From Fragilaria crotonensis (Eukaryota; Bacillariophyta; Fragilariophyceae; Fragilariales; Fragilariaceae): a stretch of DNA of 30,714 nucleotides. The DNA lies in NCBI GenBank assembly GCA_022925895.1, contig JAKSYS010000718.1, positions 1 to 30,714 on the forward strand, given 5' to 3'. A program made the translations under genes and the position numbers. The notes under the pieces were generated by a model, which was not told the DNA's origin, did not search any database, and saw only the letters and a program-made list of their open reading frames with translations. Of the stretch, positions 20,581 to 29,370 are shown piece after piece; position 1 is the first letter of the stretch; each line of letters begins with the position of its first letter.

Positions 20581-21576
20581 AACGTTGGTTTGCAACGCAT
20601 CTAGCGGAGCTGTCGGAGTCACGGTCTGATTCAGAACTGGTTGTACCGTTGGCGACACAGTGGGAAGGGGGACTGGCGTTTGATTCCCGCGGATCACTGG
20701 CGCTCTAGTGGGAGGACGGGTCACAGGCGCTCTGGTGGGAGGAGGTGGCACAGGCGCTCTTGTGGGCGGCAGTCTGTCAACGAAGCGATTACCGAGGCTA
20801 TTGCCCTTTGTGACGTCAACATTTACCACGTTGGGATTTCCACCATCGGGTTTGCCAACGTCGAGATATCCCCTATTGTTGAATTGAACCAGCTTGTATT
20901 TTCCTGGTGGAACGCATTGGAAGTCAATCTTGCCGCTGTTGTCGGTCCTGAAGTTAAGGAGTATCACATCAGTTGTATCAGAAATCGGAGCCCGCAGCTC
21001 TACCTTGACCAAAGGAATGGGTTTGTCACCATTGCCATCATTATCAGTATCTTCTTCGACGTCTACAATGATTTGTCGGCATGGTTCGTCGACAAAATCA
21101 TTACCAGTCGAGTTTTCACCGCTTCCCAACCCCACGGCAATGATATTTGGGTTGCCGCCATCACGATCCTTCACATCCAAAAGACCACTTTCAACGTTCG
21201 TCTGGTTGACAAGATATTGACCTGGTGGCAGGTTGTGAAAGACGTAGTTGCCTAGACTGTCTGTGATTGTAGTTGCCAGAACAGAGCCGATATCATTTTG
21301 GAGCAGGACGAGTATATCCGCCAGCACTGCATCGCCAACATCGTCATTGTCCGTGTCCAGAGTGACATTCCCTGCAATAGACCCAAGAACGGGATCAAGT
21401 GGAGCTACATTGGCAGTCACTGAAAGAAGGGCATTCTGATTCTGAGCATTGGAAGGACCACCAACTAAACTTTGTGGAGAGATTCCAATCTGAGCATTAA
21501 TGACATCAGCGGCGTCGATCAGAGTAGTCAACAAAGTCAGAACGAATACAACTTCGGCAACGACGGGGCGCGTCAT
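20011..21576 (-). CDS. secreted protein with two SdrD-B-like domains and a PT-repeat region (at least 521 aa)
   Basis: The ATG at 21576 begins a signal peptide ([14 protein letters not shown], cleavage near residue 22). Two related beta-sandwich modules follow, at about 65-165 and 166-270. Each has a DTDND(G) loop, a Gly-x-Tyr/Ile-x-Phe strand with LPPGQYLV or VPPGKYKLV, and a DGGNPN turn. These are hallmarks of SdrD B-like (prealbumin-like, calcium-binding in bacteria) domains. After a Pro-rich linker (PPPTRAPV) come about ten 20-residue repeats of PxPT/FPT type. N-glycosylation sequons (NVT, NQT) are present. Such architectures are frequent in diatoms and are expected in the cell wall or extracellular matrix. 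The frame stops at 20011, but comparison of the last two 60-bp units shows two single-base losses near 20021 and 20036. The true C-terminus therefore probably lies further on, near 19870 or beyond. Confidence 0.85.
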   Translation of the reverse strand: MTRPVVAEVVFVLTLLTTLIDAADVINAQIGISPQSLVGGPSNAQNQNALLSVTANVAPLDPVLGSIAGNVTLDTDNDDVGDAVLADILVLLQNDIGSVLATTITDSLGNYVFHNLPPGQYLVNQTNVESGLLDVKDRDGGNPNIIAVGLGSGENSTGNDFVDEPCRQIIVDVEEDTDNDGNGDKPIPLVKVELRAPISDTTDVILLNFRTDNSGKIDFQCVPPGKYKLVQFNNRGYLDVGKPDGGNPNVVNVDVTKGNSLGNRFVDRLPPTRAPVPPPPTRAPVTRPPTRAPVIRGNQTPVPLPTVSPTVQPVLNQTVTPTAPLDALQTNVPTQAPTLLPTNDPTPRPTTFPTSSPTLPPTNDPTSHPTSLPTSSPTLPPTNDPTPRPTSFPTPSPTLAPTNLPTFQPTPFPTPSPTLLPTHDPTFQPTAFPTLSPTEPPTNLPTFQPTPFPTPAPTQLPTNDPTPRPTPFPTQPPTNVPTPHPTPFPTKFPTPSPTKLPTNLPTPHPTPFPASSQHLAN

Positions 21577-21654
21577 GGCATGGATTTTCTTCGCAGTTGT
21601 AATAACAATATCGGTTCTTGCTGTTCAAAACTATCGAGGAGAATGAACAACAAT

Positions 21655-21662
21655 TATTTATA
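21655..21662 (-). promoter_or_regulatory. candidate TATA box of the SdrD-B/PT gene
   Basis: On the minus strand the sequence reads CCCTATAAATAATTG, about 80 bases upstream of the ATG at 21576. Distance and sequence fit a TATA element with a leader of roughly 50 bases. No transcript start is known. Confidence 0.45.
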
Positions 21663-23426
21663 GGGAAGGACGACAAAAGTATGGTTCTGTCGTGAAAAGT
21701 TTGAGACTCTCGGGAAGGACATCTATTCGTCTTGGAAACAACGCACACTCGTGATTAACCGATCAGGTTTTCAACTTAACATTTATTTTGCAGCGGATGA
21801 CCCAAATGGAGGATTACTCCAATTCGCGGGAATGCTAATATTACTACGACGACACATGTCGTCGTTCATGTCATGTCTGTTCGGTCATGCCGTGGCTGTA
21901 GTTCACCGTACACATACTACGTACATAACAAAACTTGACAAACGTCTGTCACTGGTCACTGCACACGTCCAAACATCGCTGAGGACATTAATGGAAAAAC
22001 TGCTATGTGACCGAAACGTCACAACCGTCGGATTCAGTCTTGTAATGACGACTATCAAGTGCAATGTCATAAGTAGTTCACAAACTCTAAGTTGAACGAT
22101 AATACAGTCCACATGTCCAATGCTGCAAGACGGATAAGTTCGATCACTTGATGCCACAAGCCGCAATGGACCGATAGGAGTGATGACATCACTGTTGTAT
22201 GTTGGGGGGTACAATGGACCAGGTACTGTACGGTAGATAATATGCATATATGTAGCCTCCACAGCGACTCCTGAAACCCATCGACCTCGAAATAGACATG
22301 TGGTGAAAGGTGAAACTGCACCATGTTAGCAGATGAACGTCTGTGAGAAAAGGGAGGTGTACATGTAATCTACTTACCTGTAGCTCGATCTCCAGAAGAT
22401 ATCCCCAAGAACGACGCATGGCATATCCTTGTCAAAGTTACTGCGTAATCCTTGAGTAACAGTACACCGATGACAATGCCATTCATAGTTGTTACACGAC
22501 TGCTTTGCAGTTGCCTTCCCCATCACGTCCATTTTTGGAATGCGATGCAACTGCCTCGGCGGGTAGCAAACCCATGAGGAAGAAGTACATACATGTTTCC
22601 AGACCAACTGACTGAACCCGAAGGCACCTATAATGTCATTTTGTCTGCTGCTTTGAAAGGTGGATACATCTAAAACTGAGAACGAACAAAAATTAAATCT
22701 AAATGATAGGCGGTGCACCATGCAAAACCGTTGATGGAACCGCTATTCCCCACCCCGGTGAGAAACATCGCTGGAGCCCTGACGCGCCGCTACTAGTCCT
22801 ACTGAGCTATCCCTCTCCTCTTTATAATCCCAAGTATTTTGTCGACAGATGCTGTTGTTGTCACTCTCTTTTCTGTCAGTCACTGCAAATGTTCGCTTCC
22901 TCGAAGCCACCTGTTTGTCACGGATGCGGAATCCGAGCCTTCCGCATTTTCTCCAACGACATCTCAGCCGCATATGGTGAAGAGATCCATGTTCAAGCTC
23001 TCCATTGTTTCAATCATTGGTGTCTTCGATCAATAATACTAGGGGTTGAGAAGGAATCGTGAACGACCTTTCGTGACAATCATGGTCCAATATAAGAAGA
23101 AAAAAACGTAGCAACCTTCCGTGGATACGACTGGTGCATGCAGTCGTTTGACTCGGTGGATCCCTCAGTACACATTCGCTGGTCCACATTCAGAATCGTC
23201 AGGTAACAACGACGCAAAAAGCCCTGTTGTATCGCGAACAATTCGTCTGGTAATGACGTGACATGAGAGATGTGCGTCACACTGTGACCACAAGGATCAA
23301 CAAACTAACGTTGGGACATCGACGAACATGCGCAGAACGCAGTCCAAAATCAAAGACACAAAATTGGGTGCGATTGCGGAGATATCACTTCTCTTCAAAG
23401 CTGTCAATTGTAAGTGCAGATACGGG
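21663..23426. other. intergenic with weak, possibly spliced minus-strand frames
   Basis: No recognised gene. On the minus strand a frame at 22374-22721 ends beside a good donor (CAG-GTAAGT) and a pyrimidine-rich acceptor (CTCACAG) about 37 bases on, which would join it to the frame ending at 22067. The translation has no known domain, so this is only a candidate. On the plus strand at about 22850 an ATG gives MLLLSLSFLSVTANVRFLEA, a signal-peptide-like start that stops after 43 codons. Confidence 0.35.
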
Positions 23427-24713
23427 TCATTGCGTTACAAACAGACGATCTAAGCAGGCGTATCCACATCCCAAATCATCATACAAATCACTGTCGTAGC
23501 AGTCGGTTTTGTTGACGCGGACACCCTCCGACGTGCACGGGGTGACGGTTTCGTTCTCGCAGACTTCAGCATCTTGCATCATTTTATTATACTTATGAGA
23601 GCTTCTCGAATCGTCGTCGGCCCAGATTGTCATGGTCAAGTCTAGACCTGATTCGCGGCCTTGTACAGTAAGTAGTCTTCGTAGTTTTGGGCATACCATT
23701 GGGGTGAAGAAAAGTAGGCCGCAATTGCGGGTGATATGTACGACTTGGCAATCAAGTGACATCCTGGAAATCGCCCTTTTTTAAAAGCATACTGCCCACT
23801 TCTCTTTGCGGATACGTATAAAATGTCGGACGTGGCAAGACCCAGCAAGAGCTGAAGTACAACCAGTGACTCGTGAAGGCGTTCGACAATCATGATATAG
23901 TCATACGTTTTCAGAATATCAGCCACTCTCTGATGGATAAACGCAAGTCCTGTACCTTGGTGGGCTCCTCCAGAGACCACAGAGGTGATGGTGGAGGTAG
24001 GTGTGTACATGTATGTTGCTTGTGCTCCGGCTCCTTTGACTCGTTGAGGATAGTATGCGCGGTTGGTCAATTCTAAAACGAATTCTTCATCCATGCCCTC
24101 GCCACGGTTGGACCTCATAAAAGATCCAACTCAATGCTCGATGCGCCGGATGACGAATTGACGAGAACATGAAGGAACGTGCTCTATTGCGATCGTGAAA
24201 ACGCCGGATTTCCCGGAGGAACGTGTGTTTGTGAAAGGAGGCACATTCGCTTCCAGCTTCTCCATTGAGAGTCCGACGATAACGACCGTAATTCTTTTGC
24301 CACTGAAGGGTGACACCGGCCAGTGTGGACGATGCTGCCTTATGAACCTTGTTGTAAATGAGACCAGCAAGAGTGTACTCATCGTAGTCTGCTTTCTCGC
24401 CACACCAAGAATGGGTAGTTGAGTTCCAAGGGAAAAAGACGCGAGGCATGAAATTCCAATGTTCGTCGGGGACGATTGGCCAGTAAGCTCCTTCTTGGCC
24501 AGAACCAACTGGGTAAAATGCGCTGCTCTCATTCGCAATCACAGTTTTTGCAAGACTGCCAGATGCCACCTCCACCAATTGCAAAGTATCTGTTTTCACT
24601 TCACCATCGTGTTCGTCATGGACATTCCTAACGCTCGCAAAGTTAGCAAGTAGTAACGTCACTACGAGGCGTATGATTTGTTTTCTAAAGGACGACAATC
24701 GAATCGACCGCAT
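23427..24713 (-). CDS. Golgi-type carbohydrate sulfotransferase (galactose-3-O-sulfotransferase-like), frame-broken
   Basis: The enzyme family transfers sulfate from PAPS to sugar hydroxyls in the Golgi. The ATG at 24713 begins a short basic tail and a signal-anchor (IIRLVVTLLLANFASV, about 13-28), giving type II topology. The 5'-phosphosulfate-binding motif is NKVHKAASST (121-130) and the 3'-phosphate-binding motif is SSIRHPAHRALS (184-195). The frame breaks near 24112, where IFYEV should continue as SNRGEGMDEEFVLELTN, and again near 23647, where LLYKAANQ should continue as LDLTMTIWADDD. Each is equivalent to one missing base. After the second break the C-terminal part with Cys-rich motifs (EVCENETVTPCTSEGV, LGCGYACLD) runs to TGA at 23427-23429. 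The total is about 429 residues, normal for the family. Sulfated polysaccharides of the diatom surface are likely acceptors, which is inference. Confidence 0.8.
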
Positions 24714-24841
24714 CCTCCAATGTGTGTGTTTGTTGTGGAGAAATCAACCTGACTTCATTACCGTTAACGTGCATTAATCAACACTCGCAGACTCGCAGTA
24801 CAAGGGCTCACTATTGTTTTTTACAGTGGAGAATGGTTTTT

Positions 24842-25090
24842 TTAGCCACTGGCAGTCGCCAAACATGAAACATGTGAACAAAATGATGCGAAAATTGCTG
24901 AAGGGTTCAAACGCCGTAGGGTATCCTGCATGCAAGTATGCAATTTGTCGAACACGTGACACAAGCGGTTAAATGCGGTTTCATGGATTATTACAGTACA
25001 TTTCCGGCGTTTTGCAACCGCCGAAGTAGTAACTTCAACTTCCTCCCGCATGCGTTGTGCGTACGATAGAGCCTCTACGGCTGGTTGCAT
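24842..25090 (-). CDS. hypothetical 82-residue ORF upstream of the sulfotransferase
   Basis: The ATG at 25090 gives MQPAVEALSYAQRMREEVEV and continues with balanced composition to a stop at 24842, 128 bp before the sulfotransferase start and on the same strand. No family is recognised. It may be a small gene, an alternative upstream exon or chance. Confidence 0.22.
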   Translation of the reverse strand: MQPAVEALSYAQRMREEVEVTTSAVAKRRKCTVIIHETAFNRLCHVFDKLHTCMQDTLRRLNPSAIFASFCSHVSCLATASG

Positions 25091-25635
25091 TCATGGGAAA
25101 ATTATAGTAGCCCACGTAGACCTTGGTATAAAACATTAGCCAACCCTGTAGACTTAAAATTATCGTGCCAAATTACATGTGTGACGGCTCACATGGCGCG
25201 CAATGGTTTGTCAAGATCTCCGCCGTTTGGGTTTTTAGTATTTCCTGCTTTAGATGTGTCATTATGACCATGAGTGGAAAGCTGCGAGGAAATATAGAAG
25301 ACCTGAAAATTGTAAAATTATGACCATATCGGTAGTTGCCACCATAGTGACACGCCATTCTTGTGTGAGTGAAACAACGAACCTTGGAGGGCTTCGAGTG
25401 CCTGGGAATTTCTTGGATAATTAAATCTATACGAGGGCCTACGTATCCTACTAAAATGATCTTCTCCGTGCAACCAGCTATATGCCCATAGAACATACAG
25501 TTACTGTGACAAAACCTGCAGTACCGAAACACAGGGTCTTTTGTAACCCAGTTGCACGGGTAGGGTTGAAAATTTCGTACGATAGAAGTGCGTAGGTTTG
25601 CAAACCAATCCGTGTTTTTGCAAGTCGTATTAGTC
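25091..25635. other. intergenic, nothing recognised
   Basis: Only weak frames on both strands; no repeat or RNA gene was seen. The right end borders the target-site duplication of the DNA transposon. Confidence 0.4.
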
Positions 25636-25643
25636 GATCATGC
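25636..25643. repeat. left copy of 8-bp target-site duplication (GATCATGC)
   Basis: GATCATGC directly precedes the left end of the inverted-repeat element and is repeated exactly after its right end at 26653-26660. It is the footprint of a transposition that duplicates 8 bp. Confidence 0.85.
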
Positions 25644-26652
25644 GGGAATGCTTAATGCACTAACGATTAAGGCGCTAACTAAAGCCCTAACCCAATCAGA
25701 ATCCGCTGAGACGTCATCGGGGAGAGGGGTCAAAATAGTCATCTGAGAAATCCTAATCTTATTCATGCATGATAATGTGTATTCGAATTGCACGCCGGCA
25801 CCGCCACCCTCAATGTTTTCAACGTCCGCGCCCAACTTTGAATTTGAATTCTACTGAACAATCGTACATACGTCAAGGTACGTAGAATCTTGTAGAAACG
25901 TGTGTGAAGGTATTGGTACGCATCCGGATGTGCATAAAACAATCAAATTGTATTTAGACAATGGACCCTCAACTGTCAACAGTTGAGGGTCCATTCTCTT
26001 GTAGTTGACCTTCTTTAACTCTCCAATCTGTGTGTTCTATTCATGTTGTAATTGTAGTCTATCTGTTAGTGACAATGGGAGTGAAGCTGTTTTGATTGAT
26101 TTTCACAGTTTCCTCCATGGTCTCACCTGAGTGCAACAACACCGGCGTACTGAAACAGGTTTTATCGTACTGAAATACCACGTTGTAGAATTAGGCGTAC
26201 TGTCGTAGAAGCCGTACTCTTTACGCGTACTAAAGTAGAAGCATTCGTATTGATTTTGTACTGTACTGTAGTGCAGTCGACTACAAACTCCCGTAGACGT
26301 GCAGTATCAAACGATCGTAGATTTGTCTTCGTAGTACTAGTACTAGAGAAGTCGATTTGTATAAACATGACATCCCTGGTACTTGGTGTGCGTACTGACT
26401 ACGTATACGCATGCATTTGCTTAAATGAATGTGACTTGAAATTCGATTGGGACAAGGAGGGCCAATCTTACATGTGCCTAACATTATGTATATATACGAT
26501 TATGAATGATCGAATTCTTCACACCTCGATTGAACACAATTTTATTTAAAGAGGGGGTGCAAAGAGTCATTGTGGAGTGATGACGTCTCAGCGGATTCTG
26601 ATTCGTTTAGCGATTAGTTAGCGCCTTAAATTTTAGTGCATTAAGCATTCCC
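25644..26652. mobile_element. non-autonomous DNA transposon, 1009 bp, hAT-like
   Basis: The terminal inverted repeats are 75 bases on the left (25644-25718) and 74 on the right (26579-26652). The outer 20 bases, GGGAATGCTTAATGCACTAA, are identical, as is the inner block AATCAGAATCCGCTGAGACG plus TCATC. The middle differs at several positions and by one base in length. The exact 8-bp duplication on both sides is the size made by hAT, P and Merlin families. The inside has no frame resembling a transposase; the longest is 99 codons with no known motif. Mobilisation would therefore need a transposase supplied elsewhere in the genome. The interior holds a 36-bp palindrome and a run of CGTACT/GTAGAA words. 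Confidence 0.88.
25960..25995. repeat. 36-bp near-perfect palindrome inside the transposon
   Basis: A 17-bp arm AATGGACCCTCAACTGT (25960-25976), a 2-base CA centre, and the exact reverse complement (25979-25995). It would form a tight hairpin or cruciform. It is off-centre in the element, about 320 bp from the left end. Confidence 0.85.
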
Positions 26653-26660
26653 GATCATGC
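26653..26660. repeat. right copy of 8-bp target-site duplication (GATCATGC)
   Basis: Exact repeat of 25636-25643, directly after the right end of the element. Confidence 0.85.
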
Positions 26661-26880
26661 AAGAGTAGCTCCTCTTGAAGGGGTAAAAAAGGAGAAACGC
26701 AAAGTCGCAGGGAGAAGCGCAACTTGCGAAAGCGAAATCTGAACGCAAAGACGGTTCTGGCGACGAAGAGGCGACTGAACAGAGGACGGCAGGAACGACA
26801 GACCAGCTCGTGCAGGCTCAATCTGCCTCAAACGGTGTCAAGAATAAAAAGGAAAAGCTTGACTACTAGAGCGCTCCGGC

Positions 26881-28640
26881 TCTACCTCTCACGATGAGAA
26901 GGAGGAAGCCGCCTCAAACGCAGCTGTCGAAGTCGCGAACCGTGAGGCGGATGGAGATCCGTCACATTGCCAAAACACACAAAGGGCGCGATCATGGCGA
27001 CGGTACCGATAGCTTCAGTTTTACCAAGACCTCCATTGATTTGCATGTCGATACCTCCTGCGCCGGCTCCAATATGGCAGTATTTGAGCTCCGGACCGGT
27101 GAGAAGGTCAACGTATTCCTCTTCTAGACAATCTGCCTCCGCAGGAAGTCCCAATTGCCACAGTATTGACGATTTGGGAAAGCCTCAAACACCAGGGGAG
27201 CCCTGATGCTCGTGATCCATGAGGCGTTCTACTTTGGCTGGTGACCGACTGAAGGACTCTCCTTTACCCTAACCAACTCAGGCAGCAGGAACCTTGTTAG
27301 GATTCAATTCAACGCAACCTTGTCCCACTGGATCACGATCCTCTGCCCGGAGCTTCCACTCAGAAATACGTGGTGTCATCTCTTACCTGAGCACAGGAAG
27401 CCCTCGAACGGCAAGATTGCGAGGTATCACGCCGGTTCGCTTCGTGATCTCGGATATACCTCCTGCAATGTGGATCCCCGCCCAATGTATGGATGAAATT
27501 GAAAACTAAGCCGTGGATTCAAGTACTGGTCCTATATTTTGGTTTATACAGATGACATTCTAACAATTGACCACAAACCAAAGAAAGTCATGGAGGCTTG
27601 GCATCCCACTACACTTTGGAGCCAGGAAGCATACAGCAGGAGCCCGATAGCTACCAATCACAGCTCACAAATCAGCACACTTTACATAGAAGGCGCTGAC
27701 AGACCGGAAAAGCCGAGATGGGCAATGTCCTCGGAGAAGAAGTACGTGAAGCAAGCGGTCTGATGTTGAGCTCAAGCTTGATAAAGTTGACCTTTGCCTC
27801 CCAACGAAGGTCTCAACGCCACTGTTGCAATGATACCGCCCGGAGCTTGACCATTCCCGGGAGCTCGATGGAAAACGGGGACAGTATTACCAGAGTTTGA
27901 AGCTTCATTGGATCTATGAGCTCCATTGTGTTGATATCTTTGTCGCCGTTTTGATCCTCTCAAGGTATGTTGTCTCTCCTTGAGAGGGACACCTGCAACA
28001 GGTTTTTCATCTATTTGCATACCTCAAGCACCATAAGCGCTCAAAGATGGTCTTCAATGATACCGAGCCAGTCATTGATGACAATGCTTTCAAGATCTGT
28101 GACTGGTCCGAATTCTATCCGGATGAGGAGAAGGCAATTCCGCACGCACAATGTGCCGGAAGCGCGAGGTAACGGAGTCGCAATGACGTCCTTTGTCAAT
28201 GCAGATCACGCTGGCTACAAGGCGATGAGGCGCTCGCATACGGGTGTGCTTGTCTTTGTAAACAAGGCGCCATTCCTGCGGTACTCCAAAGACAGAATAC
28301 GGTCAAGACATTGACATTTGGCTCTGACTTCTGTGCTATGATACTAGTAGCCATTGATATGATTGAAGGTATTCGTTAAGCTCAGAATGATGGGTATTCC
28401 ATTGAATGGCCCGACGTCTGTCTTTGTGACAATCAATCAGTGGTGAAGAACACCACGGCACCCGAGTCCGTGCTTAAGAAAAGCCATAATGCAATTGCAT
28501 ATCACCGTGCCAGAGAAGCACAAGCTGCAGGAATAATCCGGGTAGCCTGGGAGAACGGCGAGATGCAGATTGCCGACTTATTGACGAAGTTGATACCCGG
28601 ACCTCGACTGAAAGAGCTCATCGGGTACGTGCTATGGTAA
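26881..28640 (+). mobile_element. decayed, internally deleted Ty1/copia retroelement (diatom CoDi type)
   Basis: The piecewise reading in three plus frames follows copia pol order. RHIAKTHKGR and the protease segment VDTSCAGSNMAVFEL...GEKVNVF lie at 26955-27120. DNLPPQEVPIATVLTIWES and LVIHEAFYFG come next, to about 27240. Around 27430 the reading passes directly into the late reverse transcriptase (SLRDLGYTSCNVDP, then YILVYTDDILTIDHKPKKVM, with TDD at the catalytic position). Then come PRWAMSSEKKYVKQAV, and RNase H with NADHAG, TFGSDFCAM, LCDNQSV and ADLLTKLIPGPRLKELIG up to 28640. Integrase and most of the reverse transcriptase are missing and frames shift many times, so it is a dead copy. 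The 220 bases before it (26661-26880) read as a Lys/Glu-rich segment and may be part of gag-pol. No LTRs were identified. Confidence 0.85.
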
Positions 28641-29370
28641 AGCTCCAAAATAAAGAAGCCCTTCTTCCGCATTGATTATGCCATCGGATCGGGTGATGAC
28701 CTGTTGCCGGCGGCGGCCTTGTGCAGGTATGGTGACTTTGCAAGCGACTGGTTGTGGAATCGACTTGCAAGATGAGTGGGGACAGTGGCAAACCACGATG
28801 AGTATCGGTTCGTACCGCAGTTGTATTACTCATCCATACCAAACAAACCGTGCCGATTGGGGACTGATTACTGATTTAATGCCGACACAAGCGTACGGCA
28901 TCGGGACTCACAGTAGCCTAGTACAAACGTTACTGCACAAACGGGACTCAGGGTTTTGTTGTTATGCGACTGCTCACAATTTTACTTTCCGAATTACACT
29001 AAGTCTAACTGTTACATGCCGTACTTCTTCGTCTTGTATATCTAGAATTATGATTTCGGGCGCTAACGAACGACTTTAATCAAAGATTTGAGGTGTTCAC
29101 CGAACGCATGTTACCTGTAAACACCTGGGAGTGACAGGTAAATCTCTAGCGCTGTTGCCACCCCAATTTCCGTTCATAGTAAAGCAAAGGTAGACTACCA
29201 AACGCTTCAAAGAAATTAATCACCCATCGCCTTCATGATCTCTGTATGTTATAATGTGGCTTTCAGGGGTTAAGGGCGGTGTCAGTGTGTTTTCAGTGTT
29301 CGTTTTCAGGAATCCCACTGTAACGGAATCCACCTGGGATAGGTCAAGAGAAATGCCAGGATAGTTACCC
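28641..29370. other. intergenic, possible LTR remains
   Basis: No gene is recognised. The first few hundred bases follow the RNase H end of the copia remnant, where a 3' LTR would be expected, but no matching copy was found upstream. A GGTG-GTGTCAGTG-rich stretch occurs at about 29275-29300 with no clear meaning. Confidence 0.35.

Noticed and set aside
20641-21255. Plus-strand frame of 204 codons opposite the SdrD-B domains
   Set aside because: It is the antisense of a clearly coding region and has no domain or signal of its own.
25636-28640. Treating the inverted-repeat element and the copia remnant as one composite element
   Set aside because: The 8-bp duplication closes the DNA transposon at 26660, before the recognisable copia sequence; they are separate insertions, possibly nested.
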